DNA of 37,156 bases from Flavobacteriales bacterium (GTDB lineage: Bacteria > Bacteroidota > Bacteroidia > Flavobacteriales_E > Vicingaceae): assembly GCA_002401955.1 (NCBI GenBank), contig NVUQ01000029.1:1-37156 (forward strand), in the 5' to 3' direction. Below are positions 23,521 to 31,370 of this stretch, piece after piece. How positions within the stretch are numbered: the stretch's first letter is position 1; the number at the start of each line of letters is the position of its first letter. The notes beneath the pieces were generated by a model, which was not told the origin of the DNA, ran no database searches, and saw only the letters and a list, made by a program, of their open reading frames with translations. The translations under genes and the position numbers were made by a program.

Positions 23521-25647
23521 TTACTTGATGTTAACCCCCAAATTAAAGAAAGTAAACGCCCAAACATCAGCCCATTCGTCTATTAACTTGTTCTTCGGTT
23601 TTCCTGCTCCGTGCCCTGCTTTGGCTTCTATTCTAATTAACATAGAGTTGGTACCTGTGTTTTGTTTTTGCAATTCTGCAGCAAACTTAAACGAGTGAGC
23701 AGGTACTACTCTGTCATCGTGGTCGGCAGTCATTATCATTGTTGCAGGGTAATCCACTGGTTTTACATTGTGTAAAGGAGAGTAAGTCATTAAGTTCTTA
23801 AAGTCTGCCTCCTTATCACTAGAGCCATATTCGGTAGCCCAAGCCCAACCAATGGTAAATTTATGGTAACGCAACATGTCTAACACACCAACTCCGGGTA
23901 ATGCAACAGCAGCTAAGTCTGGTTCTTGAGTCATAACTGCTCCCACCAATAAACCTCCATTAGAACGTCCGTGTATCGCTAATTTCTCTGTAGAAGTGTA
24001 TTTGTTGTCTTTTAGGTAATTACCAGCAGCTATAAAGTCATTAAATACGTTTTGTTTGTTATTTAACATGCCTGCTTTGTGCCAAGCCTCCCCAAATTCA
24101 TTACCACCTCTCAATGTAACCACAGCATAGATGCCACCGTTTTGCATAAATACCGCATTGGTAACACTAAAATAAGGTTTAATACTAATTTGGAATCCTC
24201 CATAACCGTACAATAACGTAGGATTAGAGCCATCCATTTTCAATCCTTTTTTGTGGGTAACAAACATTGGAATGCTTTCTCCGTCTTTACTTTTAAATCG
24301 AACTTGCTCCGTTACATAATTATCTGGGTTAAAGTTAATGGTTGGCTTAAAGTAAAGTTCACTCGTTAAATCATCTGTATTAATTTTGTAGCTACTTCGT
24401 GGAGTGGTAAAAGAAGTAAAGGAATAATATCCCGTATTTTCTCCTTTATCGCCACTAATCCCTGAGCAAATGCCAATACCAGGTAATTCTAAGTCTTTAA
24501 TGTAGGAACCTTCCATATCTAAGATTTCAATTTTACTCTGAACATCTTTTAAATACTTAGCAAACATTTTATCGCCAACAATACTTACATTTTCTAACAC
24601 GTAATCTTTAGTAGGGATAAAGTCTGTCCAACTGTCTTTTTCTGGAGTATTTATTGTCGTTTTAACAACTCTTTTGTTGGGTGCTTTATAGTCGGTGAAA
24701 ATCAGTAATGTTTCACCATTGTTGTCTATCACATAGCTGTCGTTATCAAAATCGGCTATAAAGGTTACAAAATCACTTGATGACTTAGATAAATCTTTTA
24801 CGTGTAAAGAGTTTCCACTTGTTCCTTCAACTCCTTGCACGGATAAGAAATGACAATCTTCTGTAACACTAGCATAGTGGTTTCTAAGTGGGTGTTCTTT
24901 GTCTTCAAAAATAATTTTATCTTCCGTTTGGTCTGTTCCTATTTTATGATAGAATAATTTATGGTATTCATTTTTGTTAGAGAATTCTTTGCCTTTTTTA
25001 GGAGCTTCGTAACCACTATAAAAGAAACCATCTTTAAACCAATTTATACCCGAAAATTTAGACCACAATATTTTGTCGGTTAACATTTCTTTGGTTTCTA
25101 AATTCATTACAACAATCTCTTTCCAGTCTGAACCCGATTCAGAGAATGTGTAACCTAAATATTTATGGTCTTTAGAAACGCTTAATCCGCCAACTGAAGT
25201 GGTACCATCATCAGACATGGTATTTGGATCTAATAAAATTTCTTCATTTCCATCTTCACCAACTTTAATGTAGTAAACCGATTGGTTTTGTTTTCCATCG
25301 TTTTTGGTATATATATAATACTCTCCATACTTAGAAGGTGTGCCAATAGTTTCGTAATCCCAAAGGCTCGTCAATTGCTCTTTTAACTTTCCTCTAAATG
25401 GAATTTTAGCCAAGTAATCGTTGGTTAATGCATTTTGAGCAGCTACCCATTCACCAGTTTCTGCTGATGTATCATTTTCTAACCATCTGTAGGGATCAGT
25501 TATTGCTGTTCCGAAATAATCATCTACCACTGTTGTGTCTTGTCTAGAATCGGGATAGTTGTATGTTATTGTTTCTTCTTTTGGTACTTCTGATGAGCAA
25601 CTGAATAATATTGCTGCAGAAGCAATGGCGATTACATTTATTTTCAT
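23521..25647 (-). CDS. Prolyl oligopeptidase family (S9A) lipoprotein
   Basis: 708 residues. A lipoprotein signal peptide (IAIASAAILFSCSS, lipidated Cys in LFSC) places it in the envelope. The N-terminal YNYPDSRQDTTVVDDYFGTA...DPYRWLEND is the S9A hallmark, followed by a beta-propeller at about 95-430 and the alpha/beta hydrolase domain. Catalytic triad: Ser562 in GRSNGG, Asp in DHDDRVVP (about 644), His679 in AGHGAG. The enzyme cleaves after proline in short peptides, presumably for periplasmic peptide uptake. Length matches the family. Transcribed alone; it sits next to the signalling block, but no functional link is shown. Confidence 0.93.
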   Translation of the reverse strand: MKINVIAIASAAILFSCSSEVPKEETITYNYPDSRQDTTVVDDYFGTAITDPYRWLENDTSAETGEWVAAQNALTNDYLAKIPFRGKLKEQLTSLWDYETIGTPSKYGEYYIYTKNDGKQNQSVYYIKVGEDGNEEILLDPNTMSDDGTTSVGGLSVSKDHKYLGYTFSESGSDWKEIVVMNLETKEMLTDKILWSKFSGINWFKDGFFYSGYEAPKKGKEFSNKNEYHKLFYHKIGTDQTEDKIIFEDKEHPLRNHYASVTEDCHFLSVQGVEGTSGNSLHVKDLSKSSSDFVTFIADFDNDSYVIDNNGETLLIFTDYKAPNKRVVKTTINTPEKDSWTDFIPTKDYVLENVSIVGDKMFAKYLKDVQSKIEILDMEGSYIKDLELPGIGICSGISGDKGENTGYYSFTSFTTPRSSYKINTDDLTSELYFKPTINFNPDNYVTEQVRFKSKDGESIPMFVTHKKGLKMDGSNPTLLYGYGGFQISIKPYFSVTNAVFMQNGGIYAVVTLRGGNEFGEAWHKAGMLNNKQNVFNDFIAAGNYLKDNKYTSTEKLAIHGRSNGGLLVGAVMTQEPDLAAVALPGVGVLDMLRYHKFTIGWAWATEYGSSDKEADFKNLMTYSPLHNVKPVDYPATMIMTADHDDRVVPAHSFKFAAELQKQNTGTNSMLIRIEAKAGHGAGKPKNKLIDEWADVWAFTFFNLGVNIK

Positions 25648-25682
25648 GGTCTCCCTTTATTAATTAGGTGGTAAATGTAATT

Positions 25683-25797
25683 ATACCAATTTAATTTCAA
25701 AACACCCAACAATGGTTTTTGTATAATGCCGATAGATAATCAAAGCCAGAGAATGAGAGTAACGAAATTATAGGGCATTTTGATTACAAATCGGTAT
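25683..25797 (+). repeat. 115-bp repeat, copy D
   Basis: Same sequence as copy C apart from rare changes. It lies 35 bp upstream of the prolyl oligopeptidase start, in the region between two divergent genes. Confidence 0.88.
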
Positions 25798-25801
25798 AAC
25801 T

Positions 25802-25838
25802 CCTCACTACCGCAGGCATTTCGCTTGTGGTAGTGAGG
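25802..25838. repeat. Hairpin with a nested CCGCAAGCG-type element
   Basis: 10-bp perfect stem CCTCACTACC / GGTAGTGAGG, followed by TCTTTTGTT. The inner part (25810-25830) is one copy of a ~20-bp element also found at 26159-26179 and, inverted, at 28821-28840. It may work as a terminator. Confidence 0.55.
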
Positions 25839-25866
25839 TCTTTTGTTATGTGTTAGGTAATTATTA

Positions 25867-26115
25867 ATGCAATTTTATAAACAATTAAAAAGAGCAGTTA
25901 TGAACAAAAAAATTGAAATTAATACAAACAATGATTCAAAAGAAGTTCGAATCGAAATGAACCGAAGAGGAATAGATCATTTAGTGATGAAACTTGACAG
26001 ATTAAGAGCGAAATTGGCTGGGGAATATAATTTATCAACGGATAAAAATGATGTTGATATGGAATTTAGCTCTGAGGAATCTATTAATGAAATTACTTTT
26101 GAATTAAAAAAATAA
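25867..26115 (+). CDS. Small conserved-looking hypothetical protein
   Basis: 82 residues from the ATG at 25867, or 71 from 25900 (MNKKIEINTNND), which has a purine-rich lead-in. Charged and soluble, with an amphipathic helix around MNRRGIDHLVMKLDRLRAKLAGEY. No family recognised. Codon use and composition are normal for the window. Isolated between repeats; a hairpin (CGCAA / TTGCG, 26135-26148) follows. Confidence 0.5.
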   Translation: MQFYKQLKRAVMNKKIEINTNNDSKEVRIEMNRRGIDHLVMKLDRLRAKLAGEYNLSTDKNDVDMEFSSEESINEITFELKK

Positions 26116-26327
26116 AACAGTTTACAACAATCTTCGCAAGGTTTTGCGAGCTCCGCTGCCGCAAGCGTCTCGCTTGTGGTAATGGTTTATTAACTCAAAA
26201 GATTCATCATGCCATTTTTCTAAGCAATAAATTGCTTGTAAAATATTGTTCAGAATGACATCCTCATTATTAAATAATGTAAATAAATACCGTTTGTAGC
26301 TGCAAGCTACAAACAGCTATTTTAAAT

Positions 26328-26354
26328 GAGATTGCTTCGTACCTCGCAATGACG
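26328..26354 (+). repeat. GAGATTGCTTCG...CGCAATGACG repeat, copy 1
   Basis: 27-bp unit GAGATTGCTTCG-TACCT-CGCAATGACG. Related units occur at 26736-26762 and 36872-36969, with partial forms at 26570 and 28696. Such CGTCATTGCGA repeats are common between genes in Bacteroidota. Confidence 0.6.
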
Positions 26355-26534
26355 TTTTCAAAAACCACCATTGTTATTGCAAGGTGGCATTCAAAAAATT
26401 GATGTTCTAGTCGAAATAAAAATTTAGTAAGACTGGAAAGTTGAGGGCTGGTGCCCGAAAATCATCCAGCCGCACTTATTTTTAGGAAGAATAGGGTATC
26501 AATGTTTTTGTAAGCCTTGATTTTTTTGTTTCGT

Positions 26535-26589
26535 TTTTTCATCCAAGGAAAAAATGAAAAAGGCTCTTTTGAATGAAGTTGCTTCCCGC
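26535..26589 (+). repeat. 55-bp direct repeat, left copy
   Basis: Starts TTTTTCATCCAAGG and ends GAAGTTGCTTCCCGC. It matches 28657-28711 with only a few differences, so the pair brackets hipBST module 2 at a distance of 2.1 kb. Confidence 0.75.
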
Positions 26590-26735
26590 TTTTGTTTTCG
26601 CAAAACAATCGTAATTACGTAAACAACACCACGAGACAACTCCTCCCCGGACTTGATCCGGGGTCCAGATGCAAGAGATTGCTTGGTGGAACAGAATAAA
26701 TAGTTGAAGCTAAAACAACCTTGCTATTTTACAAT

Positions 26736-26762
26736 GAGATTGCTTCGTGCCTCGCAATGACG
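26736..26762 (+). repeat. GAGATTGCTTCG...CGCAATGACG repeat, copy 2
   Basis: Same unit as 26328-26354 with one or two substitutions. Confidence 0.6.
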
Positions 26763-26877
26763 TAATACTGAGAATGATAAAACACCCCTCAAAATCTCCC
26801 ATCAAGAGGAGAATAATTACGGTATTAAACTCAAAAGATTCATCACTGCATTTTATTATCCCGATAAATCGGGAGTA

Positions 26878-26894
26878 ATACCGATTTGTAATCA
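26878..26894 (-). repeat. Isolated end of the 115-bp repeat
   Basis: ATACCGATTTGTAATCA is exactly the reverse complement of the right terminus of the 115-bp family, with nothing else of the element left beside it. Confidence 0.5.
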
Positions 26895-26908
26895 TGACAA
26901 TAAAAAGG

Positions 26909-26990
26909 AGTGCAATAAAACGCACTTTCACACCTAAAAACGAAATAAAACAAATAAAAAGATTCTAAAAGTGTACTTTAAAGCACTTTT
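26909..26990 (+). promoter_or_regulatory. Two palindromic operators of hipBST module 2
   Basis: AGTGCAATAAAACGCACT at 26909-26926 and, within arms AAAAGTG / CACTTTT (26967-26990), the matching 18-bp core AGTGTACTTTAAAGCACT at 26970-26987. Both follow GTGY-N8-GCAC. The second abuts the -33 box. The motif is unrelated to the TATAT-N8-ATATA operators of module 1. Confidence 0.55.
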
Positions 26991-26991
26991 G

Positions 26992-27023
26992 TTGTGATTA
27001 TCTTAATAAGTTTACTATTTTTG
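26992..27023 (+). promoter_or_regulatory. Promoter of hipBST module 2
   Basis: TTG at 26992-26994, 21-nt spacer, TATTTTTG at 27016-27023: full match to the Bacteroidota consensus. Start predicted near 27030, 13 nt before the hipB ATG. Confidence 0.6.
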
Positions 27024-27042
27024 ATATAAATAGAGCAATATA

Positions 27043-27261
27043 ATGCACTTTTCAAAATTAATACATACCATTAAAACCCGCAGAGAAATGCTGCAGGTAA
27101 ATCAAGAAACCCTTGCGGAATTATCTGGCGTAAGCCTAAGAACCTTAAAGCAATTTGAGAGCGGTAAAGGCAACCCTACCTTGCAAACAATGAGCAAACT
27201 AGCAGATGTTCTGGGTTTAGAGCTAACACTACAAGTAAAAGCATTACATCCCGATAAATGA
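27043..27261 (+). CDS. hipB: HipB-like HTH autorepressor (module 2)
   Basis: 72 residues, XRE/Cro HTH (VNQETLAELSGVSLRTLKQFESGKGNPTLQTM) and C-terminal strand LGLELTLQVKAL. First gene of the second tripartite operon; its stop overlaps the hipS ATG in an ATGA. Clearly diverged from the module 1 HipB, including in the recognition helix (SLRTLKQF versus ALTVVRKI), which agrees with the different operator motif. Confidence 0.87.
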   Translation: MHFSKLIHTIKTRREMLQVNQETLAELSGVSLRTLKQFESGKGNPTLQTMSKLADVLGLELTLQVKALHPDK

Positions 27262-27587
27262 GACAGGCCAAAGTTATCTATAAAAACGAAGAGGCAGCCT
27301 TACTTACTCAACTAGACAATGGCACATTTGTGTTTCGCTATAATGACGACTGGTTTAATGCAACGAATAAACCAGCTATTAGCCTTACACTTCCTAAAAA
27401 CCAACAGGAATATCAGTCGGAACATTTGTTTCCATTTTTCTACAACATGTTACCCGAAGGAACCAATAAACAAGCGGTGTGCTTTGCATTGCGTATTGAT
27501 AAAAAAGATTATTTTGGTTTATTGTTAACCACCGCTAAACACGATACCATAGGAGCAGTGAAAATTATTAAAATAGACAGCAAGTGA
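27258..27587 (+). CDS. hipS: HipS-like antitoxin (module 2)
   Basis: 109 residues, the HipA N-terminal subdomain as a separate protein (HLFPFFYNMLPEGTNKQAVC; DYFGLLLTTAKHDTIGAVKI). The position of Trp69 in the module 1 protein is Thr here (PEGT). Starts within the hipB stop (ATGA) and overlaps hipT by 4 bp, so translation is coupled. Confidence 0.82.
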   Translation: MRQAKVIYKNEEAALLTQLDNGTFVFRYNDDWFNATNKPAISLTLPKNQQEYQSEHLFPFFYNMLPEGTNKQAVCFALRIDKKDYFGLLLTTAKHDTIGAVKIIKIDSK

Positions 27588-28570
27588 GTTTACCTAACAT
27601 TCAATATTGCCCGGGAACATTAAAAAAAGGGTGTAATTCTTACTCTTCTACAGCATTAAAACGTGTTTTTAATGGAAAAAAGGTAAGTCATTTATTGGCT
27701 TACCAATCGCCAGCAACAAACGAAGTAACAGACGAAATGTTTGAAGAGAACCGAAAAAGAATGTCTATTTCTGGTGTTCAAGAAAAGTTTTCGATTTTAT
27801 TAGACAAAAACAAATTACGCCTTATTAAAGAGGGAGAACAAGGGCTTTACATCCTTAAACCTAAACCAGGAGCAGGTAAAAATACGGAGCAGATGGCAGC
27901 AAACGAGCACTTAACCATGCAAATTGCAAGGCAGGTGTTTGATATAGAAACAGCTGAAAATGCACTTATATTTTTTAGTGACGGAGCTCCAGCTTATATT
28001 ACCAAACGCTTTGATGTTAAAGATGATGGTAGTAAAAGGGCACAAGAAGATTTTGCTTCTTTAGCAGGTAGAACATCCCAAACACATGGAGAAAATTATA
28101 AGTATCTAGGTAATTATTACGAACTGTTTGAATTAATGAAAAAGTTTGTGCCAGCCTATAATGTTGAAGCACCCAAGTTGCTAAAACTAATTCTGTTTAA
28201 CTACTTGTTTTCTAATGGGGATGCACATTTCAAAAATTTTTCACTGATAGAAACGGAGTTGGGAGATTATAAATTAAGTCCAGCATATGACTTATTGAAT
28301 AGTCGCATACATATTTTAGATAAAGACTTTGCCCTTAACGATGGTTTACTACCTCCGGACCAAGCAAAAGGTAAAGTACATGAACAGTTTTTTAAACTAG
28401 GCGAACAATCAGGAATTAATGAAAAACAAACGAATACCATTATTTCGTTATTAACATCTAAAAAGGAAGAAGTATTACGATTAATTGAACACTCTTATTT
28501 ATCTGTTCAATTAAAACGAAATTACGAACAGGCCTATTTAACCAGACTAAAAAAACTGTTTAGAGAATAA
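27584..28570 (+). CDS. hipT: HipT-type serine/threonine kinase toxin (module 2)
   Basis: 328 residues from a GTG start overlapping the hipS stop (GTGA). A Cys-bearing N-terminus (YCPGTLKKGC) is followed by a Gly-rich loop at 61-70 (SISGVQEKFS, with the two serines that form the SIS autophosphorylation motif in characterised HipT), catalytic NGDAHFKNFS with Asp214 and Asn219, and PAYDLLN with Asp237. All catalytic residues are present. Expected role: phosphorylation of an aminoacyl-tRNA synthetase, held in check by HipS and phosphorylation; target unknown. The GTG start may lower toxin yield relative to HipS. Confidence 0.88.
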   Translation: MSLPNIQYCPGTLKKGCNSYSSTALKRVFNGKKVSHLLAYQSPATNEVTDEMFEENRKRMSISGVQEKFSILLDKNKLRLIKEGEQGLYILKPKPGAGKNTEQMAANEHLTMQIARQVFDIETAENALIFFSDGAPAYITKRFDVKDDGSKRAQEDFASLAGRTSQTHGENYKYLGNYYELFELMKKFVPAYNVEAPKLLKLILFNYLFSNGDAHFKNFSLIETELGDYKLSPAYDLLNSRIHILDKDFALNDGLLPPDQAKGKVHEQFFKLGEQSGINEKQTNTIISLLTSKKEEVLRLIEHSYLSVQLKRNYEQAYLTRLKKLFRE

Positions 28571-28952
28571 GCTAGCTTATCAGAGGTACGGTTCAAGTAA
28601 TTTTCTGGATTGATTTTTTTGCTCTGCATAGCGAGAGGCCTCATTAATCGGGTTTGTTTTTCATCCAAGGAAAAAATGAAAAAGGATCTTTTGAATGAGA
28701 TTGCTTCCCGCCTCGTATTATGGTTTATTATTTTGTTACTGTTTTTCTATTAACACTATTCAGTTAACATTTTGTAATTTGCTAAAGCAAAACAACCCCT
28801 AAAACTAAAACTTTATTTAACACAAGCGGAACGCTTGCGGCAGCGAGGGAATGTATTCCATTTAATGAAAACCTCAATGATGAATGTTACAAGTATTTTT
28901 CTAAGGAATACTTCATTGACAAGAACATGAGGATAGGTATTTTAATAATCTG
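28571..28952. other. Repeat-rich intergenic region right of hipBST module 2
   Basis: 380 bp holding the right 55-bp direct repeat (28657-28711), an inverted CCGCAAGCG element (28821-28840) and, from about 28850, an open stretch reading CIPFNENLNDECYKYF then SKEYFIDKNMRIGILII and a stop. That stretch has protein-like composition but no start, so it may be the end of a lost gene. Confidence 0.45.
28657..28711 (+). repeat. 55-bp direct repeat, right copy
   Basis: Partner of 26535-26589; same orientation, with a few mismatches (for example GGATC for GGCTC). Located 87 bp after the hipT stop. Confidence 0.75.
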
Positions 28953-29111
28953 ATGAACGATAAAACCCAAATGTATCAAGAGCGTATCAGGAAGAATAGA
29001 GAGAAACTAAAAACGACAACTGATAATACCACCAAAAGTATTCTTACCAAAAAGATAACCAAAGATAGAATCTCTATTGAAATTGAACAATTAAAAGATT
29101 TTGAGAATTGA
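28953..29111 (+). CDS. Very small basic ORF
   Basis: 52 codons from ATG (MNDKTQMYQERIRKNREKLK ... ISIEIEQLKDFEN), Lys/Thr-rich and probably helical. It directly follows the stop of the open remnant at 28850-28951 (TGATGA). Not recognised. It may be a genuine small protein or the tail of a decayed gene. Confidence 0.3.
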   Translation: MNDKTQMYQERIRKNREKLKTTTDNTTKSILTKKITKDRISIEIEQLKDFEN

Positions 29112-29159
29112 GGAGAAAATTTTTTTCATAAAAAGTAGTATTTTTATAAAAAAGAAATT

Positions 29160-29618
29160 ATGAAATACTCTTATCTATTCCTATCCATTTATGCTTTATT
29201 AAGCCTTACTTCATGTGGGCATTCTATCGAAAATAAAGAGGACTTAGTAGAATTCTTAGAAGAAGCTAAGATTGAATCTTTTGATGAATATAACCACTAC
29301 TACTCTGATAGTTCACTTGGTATGAGCATCTCGGAATTACATATTTCTTTCTCAAATAATCAAGTGACGTATGGAAATGCCACACCAACTAGTTACACAA
29401 TTGAATCACATCTGGGAGGAGATAGAGTATCGAATGATTCATATTACACTCTTGATTTCTACCCAGATAAATTAAATGGAGATATGGTAAGGATGTTTGT
29501 TTGTAATGATGACAAAAACAATTTTTCTAATCTATGGATTGAAAGTAAGGTGTTTGATTCGGAGTCAGAACCTAATAAAAGAAGAATGATTTCAGGCCCT
29601 ACATTTAAAAAGCAATAA
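29160..29618 (+). CDS. Hypothetical lipoprotein
   Basis: 152 residues with a lipoprotein signal (ALLSLTSCGHSIENKEDL, lipidated Cys in LTSC). The mature part is acidic and strand-rich (GMSISELHISFSNNQVTYGN) with no recognised domain. The stop is 2 bp before the next lipoprotein gene, so the two form an operon. The presumed role is an envelope protein of unknown function. Confidence 0.65.
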   Translation: MKYSYLFLSIYALLSLTSCGHSIENKEDLVEFLEEAKIESFDEYNHYYSDSSLGMSISELHISFSNNQVTYGNATPTSYTIESHLGGDRVSNDSYYTLDFYPDKLNGDMVRMFVCNDDKNNFSNLWIESKVFDSESEPNKRRMISGPTFKKQ

Positions 29619-29620
29619 AT

Positions 29621-30916
29621 ATGAAAACTCACACTAAAATCACCCTAATTATCTTAATAGGTTTATTACCTTTTTTTCTAACTTCTTGTGGTCCAAGCGA
29701 TGAAGAAGCTTGGGGAAACGATAAGATATCCGTGATTAACGATTACGTTGAGAGCGAAAATTTTGAAAAAAGTGAAACTGATAATCTACATGACTATGCT
29801 AGTTATCTGGAACATTTAGACATTAACAAAAACAATTTAGATGAATTACTGATAGCATTTAAAGATTTCTCTTCTAAGAACAAAATTGTAATTGATACTG
29901 TTCCTTATGCAGTGTATTCTAACTTGTTTTTTGGACTTGAATACGGTTATTTTATTCGAAAGTATTATGTGCCTATAGACGCTAAGAAAAAGGTGATGGA
30001 ATTTGGAATGGAACCTGAAGTTCATATAGGAGAATACTATGAAAACATGGTTGGACCTTATCAATTATTATTCATTGACGGAGGTAACGTTTTTGAGAAA
30101 GGGTTTCATGTTGCTGCTAACAATTCCGTTACCGAAAGATTCTTTAGTAATAGTACTCCTGCCCCGATGGATAATTCTTTTTATGACCATTATTTAAAGA
30201 CTGGTCAGTTAAGACATAAAGTCATTAAACAATACGAGTACAATTCAGATGACGTTCACATATATGTTGATGAAGGAGATATAATTGAAAAATTTCAGGA
30301 TGATATTATTGAAGTTGAAAAATACAATGAACAAGGAGAATTAGAATCAAAAGGATGTTATTCTTTTGGTAAACTAGAATACTACTCCGATGCGAGTGCG
30401 GGCAAGTATTATTCTCTCTTTGGGGAAACAATCACTCTAGATACTTCTCACAATACTCATCAAACAGACACAAATTATCTTGAATTTGAAGAATATGAGT
30501 TTGCTCTTCAAGTTGAAGAAATTCAAAAAAAATACACTACTTACGGTAATAGGTTCACAGCATTTGTTGTGCTCGCCAGCACAAAAGAAAAAGAAGGAGG
30601 TAATAGTTCCGTGTCTTGTGATTTTGGATGTAATGGTTCAGGAAAAATAGCAGATAATTATGCTGGAGGGACTAAAACATGTCCCGGTTGTGCTGGTACA
30701 GGAAGCCGAAAAAGAGCTGGGACATGGAAGACGTTTCAATATAAATATTTATGGGTTGAGGGTGATGTCGGTTATGAGGGTGATATCGGTTTATGGTATA
30801 TTGTTAATTTAGAAACCGGAGAAGGTTTTAGGAAATCGAACAAAAATAGCTATAGTCGTATTAATTTTTCCAACTTTCTAAACTTGATTAATCAATCACT
30901 TAACGAAATCCCTTAA
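29621..30916 (+). CDS. Hypothetical lipoprotein with DnaJ-like CxxCxGxG zinc motif
   Basis: 431 residues; lipoprotein signal peptide (LIGLLPFFLTSCGPSDEE, lipidated Cys in LTSC). A long region of unknown fold carries LFIDGGNVFEKGFHVAANNS. Near residues 330-365 there are two Cys-rich units, CDFGCNGSGK and CPGCAGTGSRK, matching the C..CxGxG repeats of DnaJ and similar zinc-ribbon proteins, and so probably binding one zinc. The C-terminal part (YKYLWVEGDVGYEGDIGLWY) may be a beta domain. Such a zinc knuckle in a secreted lipoprotein is unusual. Co-transcribed with the small lipoprotein upstream. Confidence 0.65.
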   Translation: MKTHTKITLIILIGLLPFFLTSCGPSDEEAWGNDKISVINDYVESENFEKSETDNLHDYASYLEHLDINKNNLDELLIAFKDFSSKNKIVIDTVPYAVYSNLFFGLEYGYFIRKYYVPIDAKKKVMEFGMEPEVHIGEYYENMVGPYQLLFIDGGNVFEKGFHVAANNSVTERFFSNSTPAPMDNSFYDHYLKTGQLRHKVIKQYEYNSDDVHIYVDEGDIIEKFQDDIIEVEKYNEQGELESKGCYSFGKLEYYSDASAGKYYSLFGETITLDTSHNTHQTDTNYLEFEEYEFALQVEEIQKKYTTYGNRFTAFVVLASTKEKEGGNSSVSCDFGCNGSGKIADNYAGGTKTCPGCAGTGSRKRAGTWKTFQYKYLWVEGDVGYEGDIGLWYIVNLETGEGFRKSNKNSYSRINFSNFLNLINQSLNEIP

Positions 30917-31198
30917 TTTAATAATTCTATTTATAGTGATTTCTGTCTCTCTTTCTTGATCTCAACCAGAGTTGTAAATAAAAGGTACTTACCTACATTT
31001 TGACTACTCCCAGGGGGACTTAAACCGAAACATTTGTAAATACAGGAGTGTTCGGTTGTAAAATGAGATTTCGATCAGATTATTTCATGATCCTTCGAAA
31101 CAAGCCTTAGTCAAAGTTGAGAACCAGTCCCACTTCGTGAATTTTTGTTTTTTTAGAATCTTCCTTATGTGAACAAACTCCCAGCGGAACGTCATAAA
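30917..31198. other. Intergenic region before the tRNA-Cys terminator
   Basis: 280 bp. The minus-strand frame continuing past the tRNA through here is a read-through artefact. No family, promoter or repeat was recognised. Confidence 0.35.
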
Positions 31199-31228
31199 AA
31201 AACCATCCGTCAGCTGACGGATGGTTTT
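31199..31228 (-). terminator. Perfect 30-bp palindrome, terminator of tRNA-Cys
   Basis: Arms of 15 bp (AAAACCATCCGTCAG and its exact complement) with no spacer, flanked by A/T tracts, 11 bp past the tRNA 3' end. Symmetric, so it can act on both strands. Confidence 0.8.
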
Positions 31229-31238
31229 CAATTTATCG

Positions 31239-31309
31239 AGGTTCCGATCAGATTCGAACTGATGTAGATGCTTTTGCAGAGCACTGCCTAGCCACTCGGC
31301 CACGGAACC
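31239..31309 (-). tRNA. tRNA-Cys (GCA)
   Basis: 71 nt. Acceptor arms GGTTCCG / CGGAACC, D-loop with GAGTGGCTAGGCA, anticodon stem TGCT/AGCA around loop CTGCAAA (anticodon GCA), T-arm with TTCGAATC. The discriminator base is U, as expected for tRNA-Cys. No CCA is encoded. Confidence 0.95.
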
Positions 31310-31326
31310 CTTTCTTATTAAGTCTG

Positions 31327-31334
31327 CAAATCTA
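31327..31334 (-). promoter_or_regulatory. -7 element (TAGATTTG) of tRNA-Cys
   Basis: Exact TAnnTTTG match on the minus strand, 17 nt before the tRNA 5' end, giving a start about 10 nt upstream of the mature end. The -33 box is weak. Confidence 0.5.
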
Positions 31335-31370
31335 ATAATAATTTTAATACTTTTATTGAAAATTTACACC

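Larger units (their letters stand above)
26116..26908. other. Repeat-rich intergenic region left of hipBST module 2
   Basis: About 800 bp without a convincing gene. It contains stacked short repeats: the CCGCAAGCG element at 26159-26179, a hairpin GTTTGTAGC / GCTACAAAC at 26292-26314, two GAGATTGCTTCG...CGCAATGACG units, one half of a 55-bp direct repeat pair, palindromes GGACTTGATCCGGGGTCC (about 26648) and CCCGATAAATCGGG (about 26860), two copies of AACTCAAAAGATTCATCA (about 26192 and 26829), and the end of a 115-bp repeat. It looks like accumulated debris of several element families. Confidence 0.6.

Noticed and set aside
26440..26530. Possible transposase fragment (open minus-strand stretch with KAYKNIDTLFF)
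   Set aside because: No transposase motif; it looks like another intergenic repeat family, and the frame is short.
26710..26931. Minus-strand 73-codon reading frame
   Set aside because: Made of the CGCAATGACG repeat and other repeat debris; LRGTKQSHCKIA is a usual translation of that repeat.
31085..31303. Minus-strand 72-codon reading frame over tRNA-Cys
   Set aside because: It begins inside the tRNA (the MAEWLGSALQ translation typical of tRNA genes) and runs through its terminator.
31239..31309. tRNA-Cys as an integration site of a genomic island
   Set aside because: No integrase next to it and no second copy of the tRNA 3' end was found in the window.
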